Origin: Rhizobium sp. NZLR1
GTDB lineage: Bacteria > Pseudomonadota > Alphaproteobacteria > Rhizobiales > Rhizobiaceae
DNA length: 64,000 nt
Assembly: GCF_017357385.1 (NCBI RefSeq)
Contig: NZ_CP071632.1
Coordinates: forward strand, 3,987,501 to 4,051,500
Direction of reading: 5' to 3'
Below, in pieces: positions 34,994 through 43,810 of this stretch. The translations under genes and the position numbers were made by a program. The notes beneath the pieces were generated by a model. The model worked only from the letters and a program-made list of their open reading frames with translations, did no database searches and was not told the DNA's origin. Positions within the stretch are counted from its first letter, which is position 1. Each line of letters starts with the position of its first letter.

Positions 34994-36133
34994 TCAGCGG
35001 ACGGTCTGGTCCGTGGTGGCCAGGGCCGACTGCTGGTCCGGCGCCTTCACCTTCAGATTTTCGCTCATGAACTGCGTGCCGGCGGCAACGACGAGATCGC
35101 CGGTATCGAGGCCTTCGGTCACATGCACGCCGTCGCCGGTGAAATCGGCGACCTTGATGTCGCGGCCATGCACGGTCGCCGTGTCACGGTCGACGGTCCA
35201 GACCATCTGCTTGCCGTCCTTTTCAGCCAGTGCGCTGAGCGGGATCGAGACATAGCTGTTGCCGTTGCTGACGTCGGCCTCGATCGTCGCCGTCATGCCG
35301 AGCAACACCTGCGGATCGTTCGGCAGGCTCACCCGGACAGCAAAGGTGCGGGACTGCTGGTCGGCGCTGCCGGACACCTCCCGCACCTTGCCGTCGAGCA
35401 CCAGTCTGGCATCGGCCCAGAAGCTTGCCTTGACCGTCTTGCCCGGCTTGAATTCGGCAATGTCGTTTTCCGGAACCGCGATCTGCACTTCCTTCTCGCC
35501 GTCGACGGCAACGGTGACGACGGCGGCGCCGGAACCGACGACCTGACCGGTATCGGCATTGATTGATGTGACGATGCCGTTCTGACCGGCCTTGAGCTCG
35601 GTGTAGCTCACCTGGTTCTTCGCCTGGTCGAGCGCGGAAAGGGCGGCATCGCGCTGCGAAATCGCCTGGTCATGACTGAGCGCGGCCTGTTCGACCTGCG
35701 ACTTCGGAGCGACACTCTTGTCGAAAAGCTGCTCGGCGCGTTTGTTGGCGAGGTCGGCGGTTTCAACGCCTCTTTCGGCCGAAGCAAGATTGGCTTCCGC
35801 CGTTCTGACCGCCAGTTGGTAATCGGTGGCGTCGACGCGGGCGAGAACGTCGCCCGGCGTCACCCGGTCGCCGATATCGACGAGGCGTTCGGTGATCTTG
35901 CCCGCGACGCGAAACCCGAGGTTCATCTCCGTGCGCGCCTTGACCGAGCCCGAATAGTCGAGCTTGCGCGTGTCGCCGGCCTTGGCGATCTCGACGACCT
36001 TCACCGGCCGGATGACTTGCTTGACCTCAGCCTTTTCTTCCGAGCAGGCGGAAACACCGATGCCGATGGCGCCGACAAGCACAAGGCGGGCGACGGACGG
36101 CATGCGATGGCTAAGGGTCTTGAGCGAAAACAT
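34994..36133 (-). CDS. RND efflux periplasmic adaptor lipoprotein
   Basis: 379 residues. A lipoprotein signal ends in GVSA-C (C30); the chain then has a barrel-sandwich domain (LGFRVAGKITERLVDIGDRVTPGDVLARVDATDYQL), a helical hairpin, and the second lipoyl half (YTELKAGQNGIVTSINADTGQVVGSG). It bridges the RND pump and an outer-membrane channel. ATG at 36133 has an AGGAG site 8 bases away. Lies between the TetR and pump genes in one operon. Confidence 0.93.
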   Translation of the reverse strand: MFSLKTLSHRMPSVARLVLVGAIGIGVSACSEEKAEVKQVIRPVKVVEIAKAGDTRKLDYSGSVKARTEMNLGFRVAGKITERLVDIGDRVTPGDVLARVDATDYQLAVRTAEANLASAERGVETADLANKRAEQLFDKSVAPKSQVEQAALSHDQAISQRDAALSALDQAKNQVSYTELKAGQNGIVTSINADTGQVVGSGAAVVTVAVDGEKEVQIAVPENDIAEFKPGKTVKASFWADARLVLDGKVREVSGSADQQSRTFAVRVSLPNDPQVLLGMTATIEADVSNGNSYVSIPLSALAEKDGKQMVWTVDRDTATVHGRDIKVADFTGDGVHVTEGLDTGDLVVAAGTQFMSENLKVKAPDQQSALATTDQTVR

Positions 36134-36182
36134 CTTCCGCACTCCTGGATCGTTTTGGGGGGTCGGCGGCGGCTGCCGTCCG

Positions 36183-36791
36183 TTATTTCTTCAGCGCCCT
36201 GATCACGTAGTCGATCAGTTCGTCGATGCTCGCGCGGTTCGTCTTGGAGAGACATTGCGCCACCATTTGCGGATGGCAGAGCGTGTTCGTCGCCGCGCCG
36301 AAGCAACGCGAGGCGGCGACGGGGTCCTGCTCGGCGAACTCGCCGGCTGCAATGCCTTCGGCGATAATTTCGGCGATGATGTCATGAATGCGATCGATAT
36401 GTTTTTCGATGACGTGCCAGTCGCGCTCGATCGCGACGACGATCATCTCATGAACCTTCGTCTCATCGAGCATCGTATCCAACGTCCACTGGTGCTGAGT
36501 CTCGACATAGCGGCGCAATCGTTCACTGGCGCTGATCGGAAGGTGGCGGACGTCGTAGGCGAGCTGATAGCAGGTGGCGAGCATACGCCCGCAGATCGCC
36601 TGGTGGATTTCCACCTTCGAGGCGAAGAAACGATAGACATTGGCCGGCGACATGCCAAGATCGCGGGCAATGTCAGCCACCGTCGTCTTGCTGTAGCCAT
36701 AGTGGCGGAACAGCCGCTCGGCCGCATCGAGAATGCGGGTAACATTCTCCTGCCGGGTGACGTCCAGTGTATTTTCCGTAATGTCGTCCAT
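36183..36791 (-). CDS. TetR-family repressor of the RND operon
   Basis: 202 residues. HTH: ILDAAERLFRHYGYSKTTVADIARDLGMSPANVYRFFASKVEIHQA (about 20-65); the C-terminus is the helical ligand-binding domain. First gene of the TetR, adaptor, pump operon, so it should repress itself and the pump. A large inverted repeat at 36808-36843 just upstream is the likely operator. Confidence 0.92.
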   Translation of the reverse strand: MDDITENTLDVTRQENVTRILDAAERLFRHYGYSKTTVADIARDLGMSPANVYRFFASKVEIHQAICGRMLATCYQLAYDVRHLPISASERLRRYVETQHQWTLDTMLDETKVHEMIVVAIERDWHVIEKHIDRIHDIIAEIIAEGIAAGEFAEQDPVAASRCFGAATNTLCHPQMVAQCLSKTNRASIDELIDYVIRALKK

Positions 36792-36807
36792 GGTTTCGAT
36801 GCTCGAA

Positions 36808-36843
36808 TTACGACTGACGATTTTTGAATTTCGTCAATCGTAA
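36808..36843. promoter_or_regulatory. Probable TetR operator of the efflux operon
   Basis: Thirteen-base arms TTACGACTGACGA (36808-36820) and TCGTCAATCGTAA (36831-36843), one mismatch, ten-base AT-rich spacer, starting 17 bases before the tetR ATG. Confidence 0.75.
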
Positions 36844-36953
36844 AATATCAGGCATCATTTGTCAACACACAGGCTGCACCATGCCGATGCGCGTCCTTCT
36901 GGTAGATGTGAGGATTTCCTGGAGCGGTCGAACGTTATTATCGAACGCAATAG

Positions 36954-36984
36954 AAAAATGCCGCGACGCCAAACGCGCGCGGCA
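36954..36984 (-). terminator. Rho-independent terminator of the OsmC gene
   Basis: Minus strand: TGCCGCG pairs with CGCGGCA around a 12-base loop, followed by TTTTT. It begins about 20 bases after the OsmC stop codon. Confidence 0.8.
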
Positions 36985-37005
36985 CCTCGTCAACGGCAAC
37001 GGAAA

Positions 37006-37437
37006 TTAGCCGAGCTTGACGTCGAGCGTGATCGGAACGGAGGCGAGCGCCTTGGAAACCGGGCAGCCGGCCTTCGCCTTGTTGGCAAGTTCGGTGAAGG
37101 TCGCCTCATCGGCGCCGGGAATACGACCGGTGAGCGAAAGGTGGATGGCGGTAATGGCAAAGCCGCCTTCGACGCTTTCGAGCGTCACCTTGGCGGAGGT
37201 TTCCATATGCTCGGCGGTAAAACCGGCTTCGCCGAGGATCAATGACAGCGCCATGGTGAAGCAGCCGGCATGGGCAGCACCTATCAGCTCTTCCGGGTTG
37301 GTGCCGGCAATGCCTTCGAAGCGGCTGGCAAAGCCGTAGGGATAGTCCTTCAGGGCGCCGCTCTGCGTCGAGATCAGGCCTTTGCCGTCTTTGAGGCCAC
37401 CGGTCCAATGAGCCGAAGCCGTGCGATTGATCTGCAT
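37006..37437 (-). CDS. OsmC-family peroxiredoxin
   Basis: 143 residues, the OsmC length. The two redox cysteines are in AAHAGCFTMALS (C59) and AKAGCPVSKAL (C125), and E50 lies nearby as in OsmC/Ohr enzymes, which reduce organic hydroperoxides with thiols. The N-terminal AHWTGGLKDGKGLISTQSG and NPEELIGAAHAGC are OsmC rather than Ohr type. It has its own terminator and is probably monocistronic. Confidence 0.93.
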   Translation of the reverse strand: MQINRTASAHWTGGLKDGKGLISTQSGALKDYPYGFASRFEGIAGTNPEELIGAAHAGCFTMALSLILGEAGFTAEHMETSAKVTLESVEGGFAITAIHLSLTGRIPGADEATFTELANKAKAGCPVSKALASVPITLDVKLG

Positions 37438-37588
37438 GCCGTCCTCCTGTTTCTATTGTGCTTTCGAGGGAGCGGCAGGGCGCCGCTCCATGCCTGCGGA
37501 AGATCAGATAGCCTTCCCGATGGGCAATATAATGCTCTATCGCGAGAAGACGACAGGCCTGTAAAAATCAGCCGGAATCGAAGCGCTT

Positions 37589-38368
37589 TCAGGCTGGATG
37601 CTGCAGCACGCTGAGACCGCCGTCGATCGTCAGGCAGGTGGCATTCATGAACGGGCACTCGTCTGAGATCATGAACACGGCGGCCAAGGCGATCTCCTCT
37701 GGCGTCGCGATGCGCCCGCTGGGATGCAGCCTCATCGTCTCAGCCTTTGCCGCCTCAGGATCTGGGAAGCCGTTCCAGTAATCGATCACTTTCTGCGTCG
37801 AGACATAGCCCGGCGCCAGCGCGTTTACCCGGATATTGCGGGCCGCATATTCGAGACCCAGGGATTTCGTCATTCCAAGCAGCGCGTGTTTTGCCAGCGG
37901 ATAAGGAAATGTGTGCGGGATGATAGTGAAAGCGTGCGTCGAAGCAATGTTGAGGATGACGCCGCCGCCCTGTTCGATCAGGCCAGGCAGCACCGCCTTG
38001 CAACAGTTCCACGCGCCCTTCAGATTGATGTCGAAGCAGCGGTTCCATACCTCGTCGGTCGTCTCGAGCGGTTCGGCAAAGACATTGACACCGGCATTGT
38101 TGACGAGCGCATTCAGCTGTCCGATCTCTTCATTCGCCTGAGCGACCAATGTCGTGATCGTTCCAGAATCGGTAATGTCGGCCGGCAGATAACCAAGCCG
38201 CCCACCGATGCTATTAAGCTCTTTCGCCGTCTTCGCCAGCAGTGCGGCGTCGCGGTCGACGAGAAAGACGGCGGCATCCTCCCGCATAAAAGCCTTTGCA
38301 ATCGCAAGACCGATACCCTGCGCGGCTCCTGTTATCAGGATGTGCTTGCCCTGCAGGCGGCTGCCCAT
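37589..38368 (-). CDS. Short-chain dehydrogenase of the arabinose/galactose operon
   Basis: 259 residues. NAD(P) motif TGAAQGIG (14-21), NNAG (about 90), catalytic serine in NIASTHAF and YPLAK for the Tyr/Lys pair. Its ATG directly follows the stop of the aldose 1-epimerase gene and has GGGGAG. Together with the epimerase and the importer it most likely oxidises the imported aldose (L-arabinose, D-galactose or D-fucose) at C1 to the lactone. The exact substrate is inferred from context. Confidence 0.88.
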   Translation of the reverse strand: MGSRLQGKHILITGAAQGIGLAIAKAFMREDAAVFLVDRDAALLAKTAKELNSIGGRLGYLPADITDSGTITTLVAQANEEIGQLNALVNNAGVNVFAEPLETTDEVWNRCFDINLKGAWNCCKAVLPGLIEQGGGVILNIASTHAFTIIPHTFPYPLAKHALLGMTKSLGLEYAARNIRVNALAPGYVSTQKVIDYWNGFPDPEAAKAETMRLHPSGRIATPEEIALAAVFMISDECPFMNATCLTIDGGLSVLQHPA

Positions 38369-39259
38369 CTATCTCCCCTCCGATTGAACCGGCAGCGCCG
38401 ACATCAGGATCGTTACCCCGCCGGCAAGAACCTCCCCCGGCGCAAGCGGCGTCAGCCCACCCAAATCCGGCAGATGGTGGCCGTTCGGCAGGTGGCTCAT
38501 CGGCTCGAGGCAGAAGAAGTCGCTCCGGTCGACCGGCATATACAGCATGAAGCGATCGAGCGCGCCGTCGGCTTCCAGCGCCGCCTGAATTCCAAGCTCC
38601 GGCCAGGCGATTGCCGCCTGCCCATTCCAACCCTCGAAGGCATTGTTCATCCATCTCTGCGGCAACAGCTTTTCGGATCCGAAATCGAAATAGCCGGGCA
38701 CAGGACCGGGCATCTCAGGCAGATGGTCCGGCCGCTCGTTCCAATAGCGATCGGCCGCAATCGTCAGTCGCGTCTTTGGCGTCCGTGCGAAAAAGGGATG
38801 TTGACCAAGCCCGAAGGGGAGAGCCGCTTCGCCGCGGTTTTCGACGGACAGCGTCAGCACCAGTGCATCGCCGGCGAGACGGATCTCCTGCCGGGTAAGA
38901 TAGGCATAGGGTGAAACCCCGTCGGCGGCGCGGGAAAAGGAAAACTGCGCATGCTCCGGGCTGGAGTCTTCAAGCTGCCAGAGGCTCAGCCAGCCGTCGC
39001 CGTGCCGGTAGAGCGGATCGGAAGTATTCGGCTCGAAGGCATAATCGCGTCCGGCAAAGGACATGGCGTTGCCCTCGACGCGATTGCCGAACGGCACCAT
39101 CGCAAAATTCGCCATCGTCCCATCCGGCCCGCCGGCGGCCACGAGAAAGGGCATGCCTCGAAACGTCGCGGCGGTGACCGCGGCACCCCGGGGGCTGACC
39201 CTGACGGCGAGATCACCGTGCCTCAGTTCGATGTCGCTCACGGCTCTACCTTCACTCAT
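38369..39259 (-). CDS. Aldose 1-epimerase (galactose mutarotase family)
   Basis: 296 residues of the GalM fold: NRVEGNAMSFAGRDY, then LYRHGDGWLS with the His that protonates the ring oxygen, then GLGQHPFFAR, and E in the C-terminal MPVDRSDFFCLEPMSHLP. It interconverts alpha and beta anomers, supplying the anomer that the 1-dehydrogenase uses. Start codon overlaps the stop of the permease gene (ATGA). Confidence 0.88.
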   Translation of the reverse strand: MSEGRAVSDIELRHGDLAVRVSPRGAAVTAATFRGMPFLVAAGGPDGTMANFAMVPFGNRVEGNAMSFAGRDYAFEPNTSDPLYRHGDGWLSLWQLEDSSPEHAQFSFSRAADGVSPYAYLTRQEIRLAGDALVLTLSVENRGEAALPFGLGQHPFFARTPKTRLTIAADRYWNERPDHLPEMPGPVPGYFDFGSEKLLPQRWMNNAFEGWNGQAAIAWPELGIQAALEADGALDRFMLYMPVDRSDFFCLEPMSHLPNGHHLPDLGGLTPLAPGEVLAGGVTILMSALPVQSEGR

Positions 39260-40206
39260 CCACGCCGCCCCGCAGCCGAAGATCTCAAATTGTCGAGCAG
39301 CACCGCGATCAGCAGGATCAGGCCGCGCACGACATACTGATAGAATGCCTGGATATTCAGCAGATTCATAACGTTTTCAGCAATGCCCATGATCAGCACG
39401 CCGACGATGACCCCACTCATTGCCGCCCGGCCGCCGGCCAGCGAGACGCCGCCAAGCACACAGGCCGAAATCACCGAGAGCTCAAGTCCCGTCGCCGCAT
39501 TCGGCTGGCCGGAGGTGATGCGCGAAGCAAGCAGGATGCCGGCAATGCCGCAGACGAGACCCTGCAGCGCAAAGATCCAGATGCGCATGTTGACGACATT
39601 GACGCCGGCAAGCCGCGAGGCCTCTGGATTGCCGCCGATCGCCAGCGTGTTCTTGCCGAAGACGGTGCGATTGAGCACGAAACCGAAGAGCAGAAAAAGG
39701 ACCAGCATGATCCAGATCGGCGTCGGCACGGTGAGGAAGCGCGATAGGGCAAGCTGGTAGAAAGCAGGATCGTTGATGCCGACGGCGCGGCCGTCCGAGG
39801 CGATCAGCGCCAGACCGCGCACGATCTGCATAGTCGCCAGCGTGGTGATCAGCGCATTGATGCGAAAGCGGGCGATGATGATGCCGTTGACCAAGCCGAC
39901 GACGGCGCCGCAAAGCAGGGCGGCGAACAAACCAAGAGGGATTGAGCCCGTCGCGTTCGAGACCATCACTGCGATCATGCCGGAGAAAGCGACGATCGAT
40001 CCGACCGAAAGGTCGAAATCGCGCGACGCCAGGCAGAACATCATCGTGCAGGCGACGATGCCGATCGTGACGACCGACTGCAGCAGCCCCAGCATGTTTC
40101 GCTCGGTCAGGAAATTCGGCACGAAGAGCGAGACGATGACGAAGGCGGCAGCGAAAATCACCACCAGTCCCTGCTCGCCGAGAAGAATTTTTTTCAACGA
40201 ATTCAT
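39256..40206 (-). CDS. araH: L-arabinose-type ABC transporter permease
   Basis: 316 residues with about ten membrane helices; very close to E. coli AraH over blocks such as INALITTLATMQIVRGLA, FGKNTLAIGGN, ASRITSGQP and LLNIQAFYQYVVRGLILL. Forms the channel of the CUT2-type importer with AraG and AraF. The ATG at 40206 (MNSLKKILLGEQG) was chosen; the upstream frame runs into araG. Confidence 0.92.
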   Translation of the reverse strand: MNSLKKILLGEQGLVVIFAAAFVIVSLFVPNFLTERNMLGLLQSVVTIGIVACTMMFCLASRDFDLSVGSIVAFSGMIAVMVSNATGSIPLGLFAALLCGAVVGLVNGIIIARFRINALITTLATMQIVRGLALIASDGRAVGINDPAFYQLALSRFLTVPTPIWIMLVLFLLFGFVLNRTVFGKNTLAIGGNPEASRLAGVNVVNMRIWIFALQGLVCGIAGILLASRITSGQPNAATGLELSVISACVLGGVSLAGGRAAMSGVIVGVLIMGIAENVMNLLNIQAFYQYVVRGLILLIAVLLDNLRSSAAGRRG

Positions 40207-40223
40207 TATCCGTATTCCTGGTC

Positions 40224-41729
40224 CTAAATGATGCCTGCCGCATTCTTGTCCGGAAGTGCGGCGGTCAGAATGGCGCGCTCGTCGAAATCCTGTCGGGCAA
40301 CATTGGCCGCCACTCTGCCCTGGCACATCACCATGATGCGATCAGAGATGCCCATGACTTCAGGCAGCTCGCTGGAGATCACCACGATCGCCATGCCGCC
40401 GACCGCAAGCTCGTAAAGGATGTCGTAGATTTCCGATTTCGCCCCGACATCGATGCCGCGCGTCGGCTCGTCAATGACGAGGACCTTGATCCCCTGCTCG
40501 GACAGCCAGCGCCCGAGAATGACCTTCTGCTGATTGCCTCCGGAGAGATTGATGATGTCCTGTTTGCGCGACGGCGTTCGTACCCGAAGTCGGGCAATGA
40601 ACCGATCCGCCAGCGCCGCTTCCTGTCTCGGGCTCAGAATTCCGAAGGGCGAAAAATGCCGGCGCGACGAAATCGCGATATTCTCTTCGATCGATCGTCC
40701 CTGGACAATGCCGTCGAATTTGCGGTCCTCGGGGCAAAGCACCATCCCGGCGTTGATCGCCGCCTTCGGATTGTTCGGCGAGACGGCAACGCCATCGATC
40801 GCGACCTGACCCTGATGCCTGCTATCGGCGCCGTAGAGCAGCCGCGCCATCTCGCTGCGGCCGGCACCGATCAGGCCGAAGAAACCGACGATCTCGCCCT
40901 GGCGGACGGAGAAACTGATCGGGTTGCGCAACCTCGGCCCCGACAGGTTCTTGACCTGGAGCCTGATGTCGCCGAGCGCGCGTTCGCGCCATCCCCAGAC
41001 ATTGCTGATCTCGCGTCCGACCATTTCCGAAATGATCTGCTCGCGCGTCGTTTCAGCGATGTCCGGATGGTGGGCGGCGAGCTTGCCGTCGCGCAACACC
41101 GTCAGGCTGTCGCAAAGCCTGAAGATCTCGTCGAGACGGTGCGAGACGTAGAGAATGACCGTTCCCTTCGCCTTCAGCCTGTCGATCAGCGAAAACAGGA
41201 TCTCGCTCTCGCGCGAGGAAAGCGAGGAGGTCGGCTCATCAAGCGCGATCACCCGTGCGTCGAGCATGACGGCCTTGGCGATCTCGACCATCTGCCGGGC
41301 GCCGATCGAAAGCGAGGCGACCTTGGCCGACGGATCGACATCGATGCCGATCTCCTCGAGCTTCGAGCGCACCGTCTCGATCAGCGTCTTCGAATGGATG
41401 ATGCCGCCCTTGGCCGGAAAGCGCCCGAGCCAGAGATTTTCGGCGACCGTCAACTCCGGAACGAGCTGCAGTTCCTGATGGATGACGATGACGCCGGCAT
41501 GGAAAGCGTCGCGAACGGAGCCATATTCCTGCTCCTCGCCGTCGATCAGGACGCGGCCATCATCGGCGGCCTGATCGCCGGATAGGACGCGGATCAGCGT
41601 CGATTTACCGGCACCGTTCTCGCCCATCAGTCCGTGAACGGCGCCCTTCTCGACAGAGAAGGAAACATTCGCCAGCGCCTGCACGCCGGGATAACCCTTG
41701 GAGATATTGTTGAATTCGAGGAAAGCCAT
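40224..41729 (-). CDS. araG: L-arabinose-type ABC transporter ATP-binding protein
   Basis: 501 residues with two fused ABC domains as in all CUT2 importers. First domain: Walker A GENGAGKST, signature LSIGARQMVEIAKAV, Walker B VIALDEPTSSLS. Second: degenerate A site, signature LSGGNQQKVILGRWL and VIDEPTRGIDVGAK. Start at the ATG with GGAG at 41729. Between araF and araH. Confidence 0.93.
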   Translation of the reverse strand: MAFLEFNNISKGYPGVQALANVSFSVEKGAVHGLMGENGAGKSTLIRVLSGDQAADDGRVLIDGEEQEYGSVRDAFHAGVIVIHQELQLVPELTVAENLWLGRFPAKGGIIHSKTLIETVRSKLEEIGIDVDPSAKVASLSIGARQMVEIAKAVMLDARVIALDEPTSSLSSRESEILFSLIDRLKAKGTVILYVSHRLDEIFRLCDSLTVLRDGKLAAHHPDIAETTREQIISEMVGREISNVWGWRERALGDIRLQVKNLSGPRLRNPISFSVRQGEIVGFFGLIGAGRSEMARLLYGADSRHQGQVAIDGVAVSPNNPKAAINAGMVLCPEDRKFDGIVQGRSIEENIAISSRRHFSPFGILSPRQEAALADRFIARLRVRTPSRKQDIINLSGGNQQKVILGRWLSEQGIKVLVIDEPTRGIDVGAKSEIYDILYELAVGGMAIVVISSELPEVMGISDRIMVMCQGRVAANVARQDFDERAILTAALPDKNAAGII

Positions 41730-41795
41730 CGCCGCTCCGCCGAGAAGGATCCGACGGCACGCTGAGCGGCCGCCGGACATATCATCCTGGGATGA

Positions 41796-42780
41796 TCACT
41801 CGATGCCAAGATCCTTGCGGACCTTTTCGTAATCGCCACGCAGCGCCAGCGAACCGGAAGTGAGCGTCAGCTTTGCCGGCTCTTTGTCGTTGGCGATCCA
41901 GTCGTACATGTTCAGCGCCGTCTCGTAGCCATGACGCTTCGGCGAGATGATGACCGTGCCGAAAAAGCCCGTGGCCGCCGGCTTCTTGAACTCGTTGATC
42001 GCCGATTCCGCACCGCCGATGCCGACGCCGATGACGTTGGCCGCCGGAATGCCGACCGATTCCGAAGCGCGGACGGCGCCGAGGACGGCTTCGTCGTTGA
42101 GACCGAAGGCGACCCAGTATTTGACCTCGGCATGTTTGTTGAGAACGGTGGTCGCCGCATTGAGTGCCGCTTCCGTGTCCGTCTTCGCCTGTGGCGCGTC
42201 ATAGATGTTCTCAGCCGGGAAACCGGCCGACTTCAGCACCGCGATCGCGCCTTCGACGCGGTCAACGGCGGTCGGCAGCTGGTCGTAGGAGACCCGGACC
42301 GCGCCGACATTCTTCATGTCCCAGCCGCGCTTCTTGATCTCGTCGACGATCGCCTGGCCGACGGTCTCGCCGATTTTCGTAGCGGAGATGCCCATATGCG
42401 GCACGTCTTCCAGCGGCTTGCCGTCGGCGCTGACGAGGCGGTCGTCGACCGTCATCAGTTTCAGCTGATTGGCTTCGGCCTTGGCGACGATGCCGGGGCC
42501 GAGCTTGACGTCGGGCGTGCAGATGATGAAGCCCTGCGCACCTTGAGCGCCAAGATTGTCGATCGCCGACTGGACCTTCTCGCCGTCTTCGGCGCCGATC
42601 TTGAACGACGGTGAAGCCTTTTTCCTTGGCGGCCTGGTCGGCGAATTTCCATTCGTCCTGGAACCACGGCTCTTCGGGCTGCTTGACGATGAACCCTATC
42701 TTGACGTCTGCCGAAAATGCCGAGCCGGCGGCCAGAATGGCGAAAGTGCCAGCCAGGATGGCTGCTTTGAACGAGCGCAT
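41796..42780 (-). pseudogene. araF: L-arabinose-type substrate-binding protein, frameshifted araF
   Basis: The binding protein is split between two frames. From the ATG at 42780 a signal peptide (ends AGSAFSA) and VKIGFIVKQPEEPWFQDEWKFADQAAKEKGFTVV match E. coli AraF closely; the frame then turns to arginine-rich nonsense. In the next frame the match resumes at IGAEDGEKVQSAIDNLGAQG and continues to the end. Removing one A (+ strand) at 42604/42605 restores a 327-residue protein, the AraF length being 329. The rest of the gene and its operon are intact, so a very recent mutation or a sequencing error are both possible. Confidence 0.88.
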
Positions 42781-42835
42781 TTCTCTCTCCCTGAACTCTT
42801 AAAACCGAGCAACTGCCTCCCAGGCAGCGTCCAAT

Positions 42836-42864
42836 GAATTATGACAAATCATCATACCAGTCAA
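42836..42864 (-). promoter_or_regulatory. Putative araF promoter inside the palindrome
   Basis: On the minus strand TTGACT (42864-42859), 17-base spacer, TAATTC (42841-42836). The -35 box lies in the spacer of the inverted repeat 42847-42883, so a bound regulator would block it. Confidence 0.45.
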
Positions 42865-42883
42865 TTGCCAATGTATGATGATT
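42847..42883. promoter_or_regulatory. Large operator-like inverted repeat between araF and the FadR-type regulator
   Basis: Perfect arms AATCATCATAC (42847-42857) and GTATGATGATT (42873-42883) with a 15-base centre; the match extends to 13 bases with one mismatch. It covers the araF promoter and the start region of the divergent regulator transcript. Confidence 0.75.
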
Positions 42884-42990
42884 GGAATAATAGGATTATG
42901 TACGAGGGCCTGGAGGAGCGTCGCATAGCGGATCGAATTCGGATAATGAGGTTCGATTGCCTAGCGCCAGAGATAGAGCGGAGAGGTGAG

Positions 42991-43746
42991 TTGGAAACAA
43001 TCGAGCGACAGGGCGAGGCCGAAAGCCCTGGTATTGAGAAGCGCCCGCGCGTCCGCCGCAACGTCACGGCGGCAATCGCTCAGGATATCTGTGCGGACCG
43101 CTATCCCTCGGGCGCGCCGCTGCCCCGCGAGAACGACCTCTGCGAACTCTACGGCGTCAGCCGCACTGTCATTCGCGAATCGCTGAAAGTGCTGGAATCA
43201 AAGGGGCTGGTCCGCGGTAAACCAAGGGTCGGAACCACCGTCTGCGACAAGGACGACTGGAATATCCTCGACGCCGACGTGCTGGAATGGATGGGACCCT
43301 ACATCAAGGACTTCGACCTGCTCGGCTGCATTCTCGAAGCCCGCCGCACCATCGAGCCGGCAGCAGCCGAATATGCCGCCGAGCGCGCCAGCGCCCAGGA
43401 GATCGCCGATCTCGACAATGCCTGGCGGCAGATGCGTGACAGCGCCCATGACCCGGAAGGCTTCACCGATGCCGACGTCATGTTCCACACGGTGCTGCTG
43501 ACCGCCAGTCACAACCAGGTCTTCCGCCGCCTGTCGAGCGCCATCCATGCGGCGCTGAAATATGCGCTGCATGCCTCCAACATCGGCGTCGAGAATCGCG
43601 AGGATGCGGTGCTCGTTCACGGCCAGTTGGTCGAGGCCCTCCGCATGCGCGACAAGGCTGGCGCCCGCGACTGCGCCAACCGCATGCTCGATCTTGCGGT
43701 GCGCGACCTTGCCGCCGCCGAAAAGGCGATCGGCAGAACGAAATGA
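42991..43746 (+). CDS. FadR/GntR-family regulator of the galactonate/arabinose genes
   Basis: About 251 residues. N-terminal winged helix ([53 protein letters not shown]) and C-terminal FCD domain with the metal-site residues ([40 protein letters not shown]). DgoR of E. coli belongs to this group, which fits the dgoD gene just downstream. The frame is open back to 42841, but that would put the operator palindrome inside the gene. A TTG at 42991 with GGAG 7 bases upstream fits best; ATGs at 42898 and 42946 are alternatives. Confidence 0.88.
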   Translation: METIERQGEAESPGIEKRPRVRRNVTAAIAQDICADRYPSGAPLPRENDLCELYGVSRTVIRESLKVLESKGLVRGKPRVGTTVCDKDDWNILDADVLEWMGPYIKDFDLLGCILEARRTIEPAAAEYAAERASAQEIADLDNAWRQMRDSAHDPEGFTDADVMFHTVLLTASHNQVFRRLSSAIHAALKYALHASNIGVENREDAVLVHGQLVEALRMRDKAGARDCANRMLDLAVRDLAAAEKAIGRTK

Positions 43747-43810
43747 TGGATCACCGGAAACCTGCGGAAGTGCCGCTGATCGCAAACCTAAGAAGAGACT
43801 GAAGAACGCG

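Noticed and set aside
42262..42600. Arginine-rich C-terminal tail of the first araF frame as a separate protein
   Set aside because: It is the out-of-frame reading of conserved AraF sequence after the one-base insertion.
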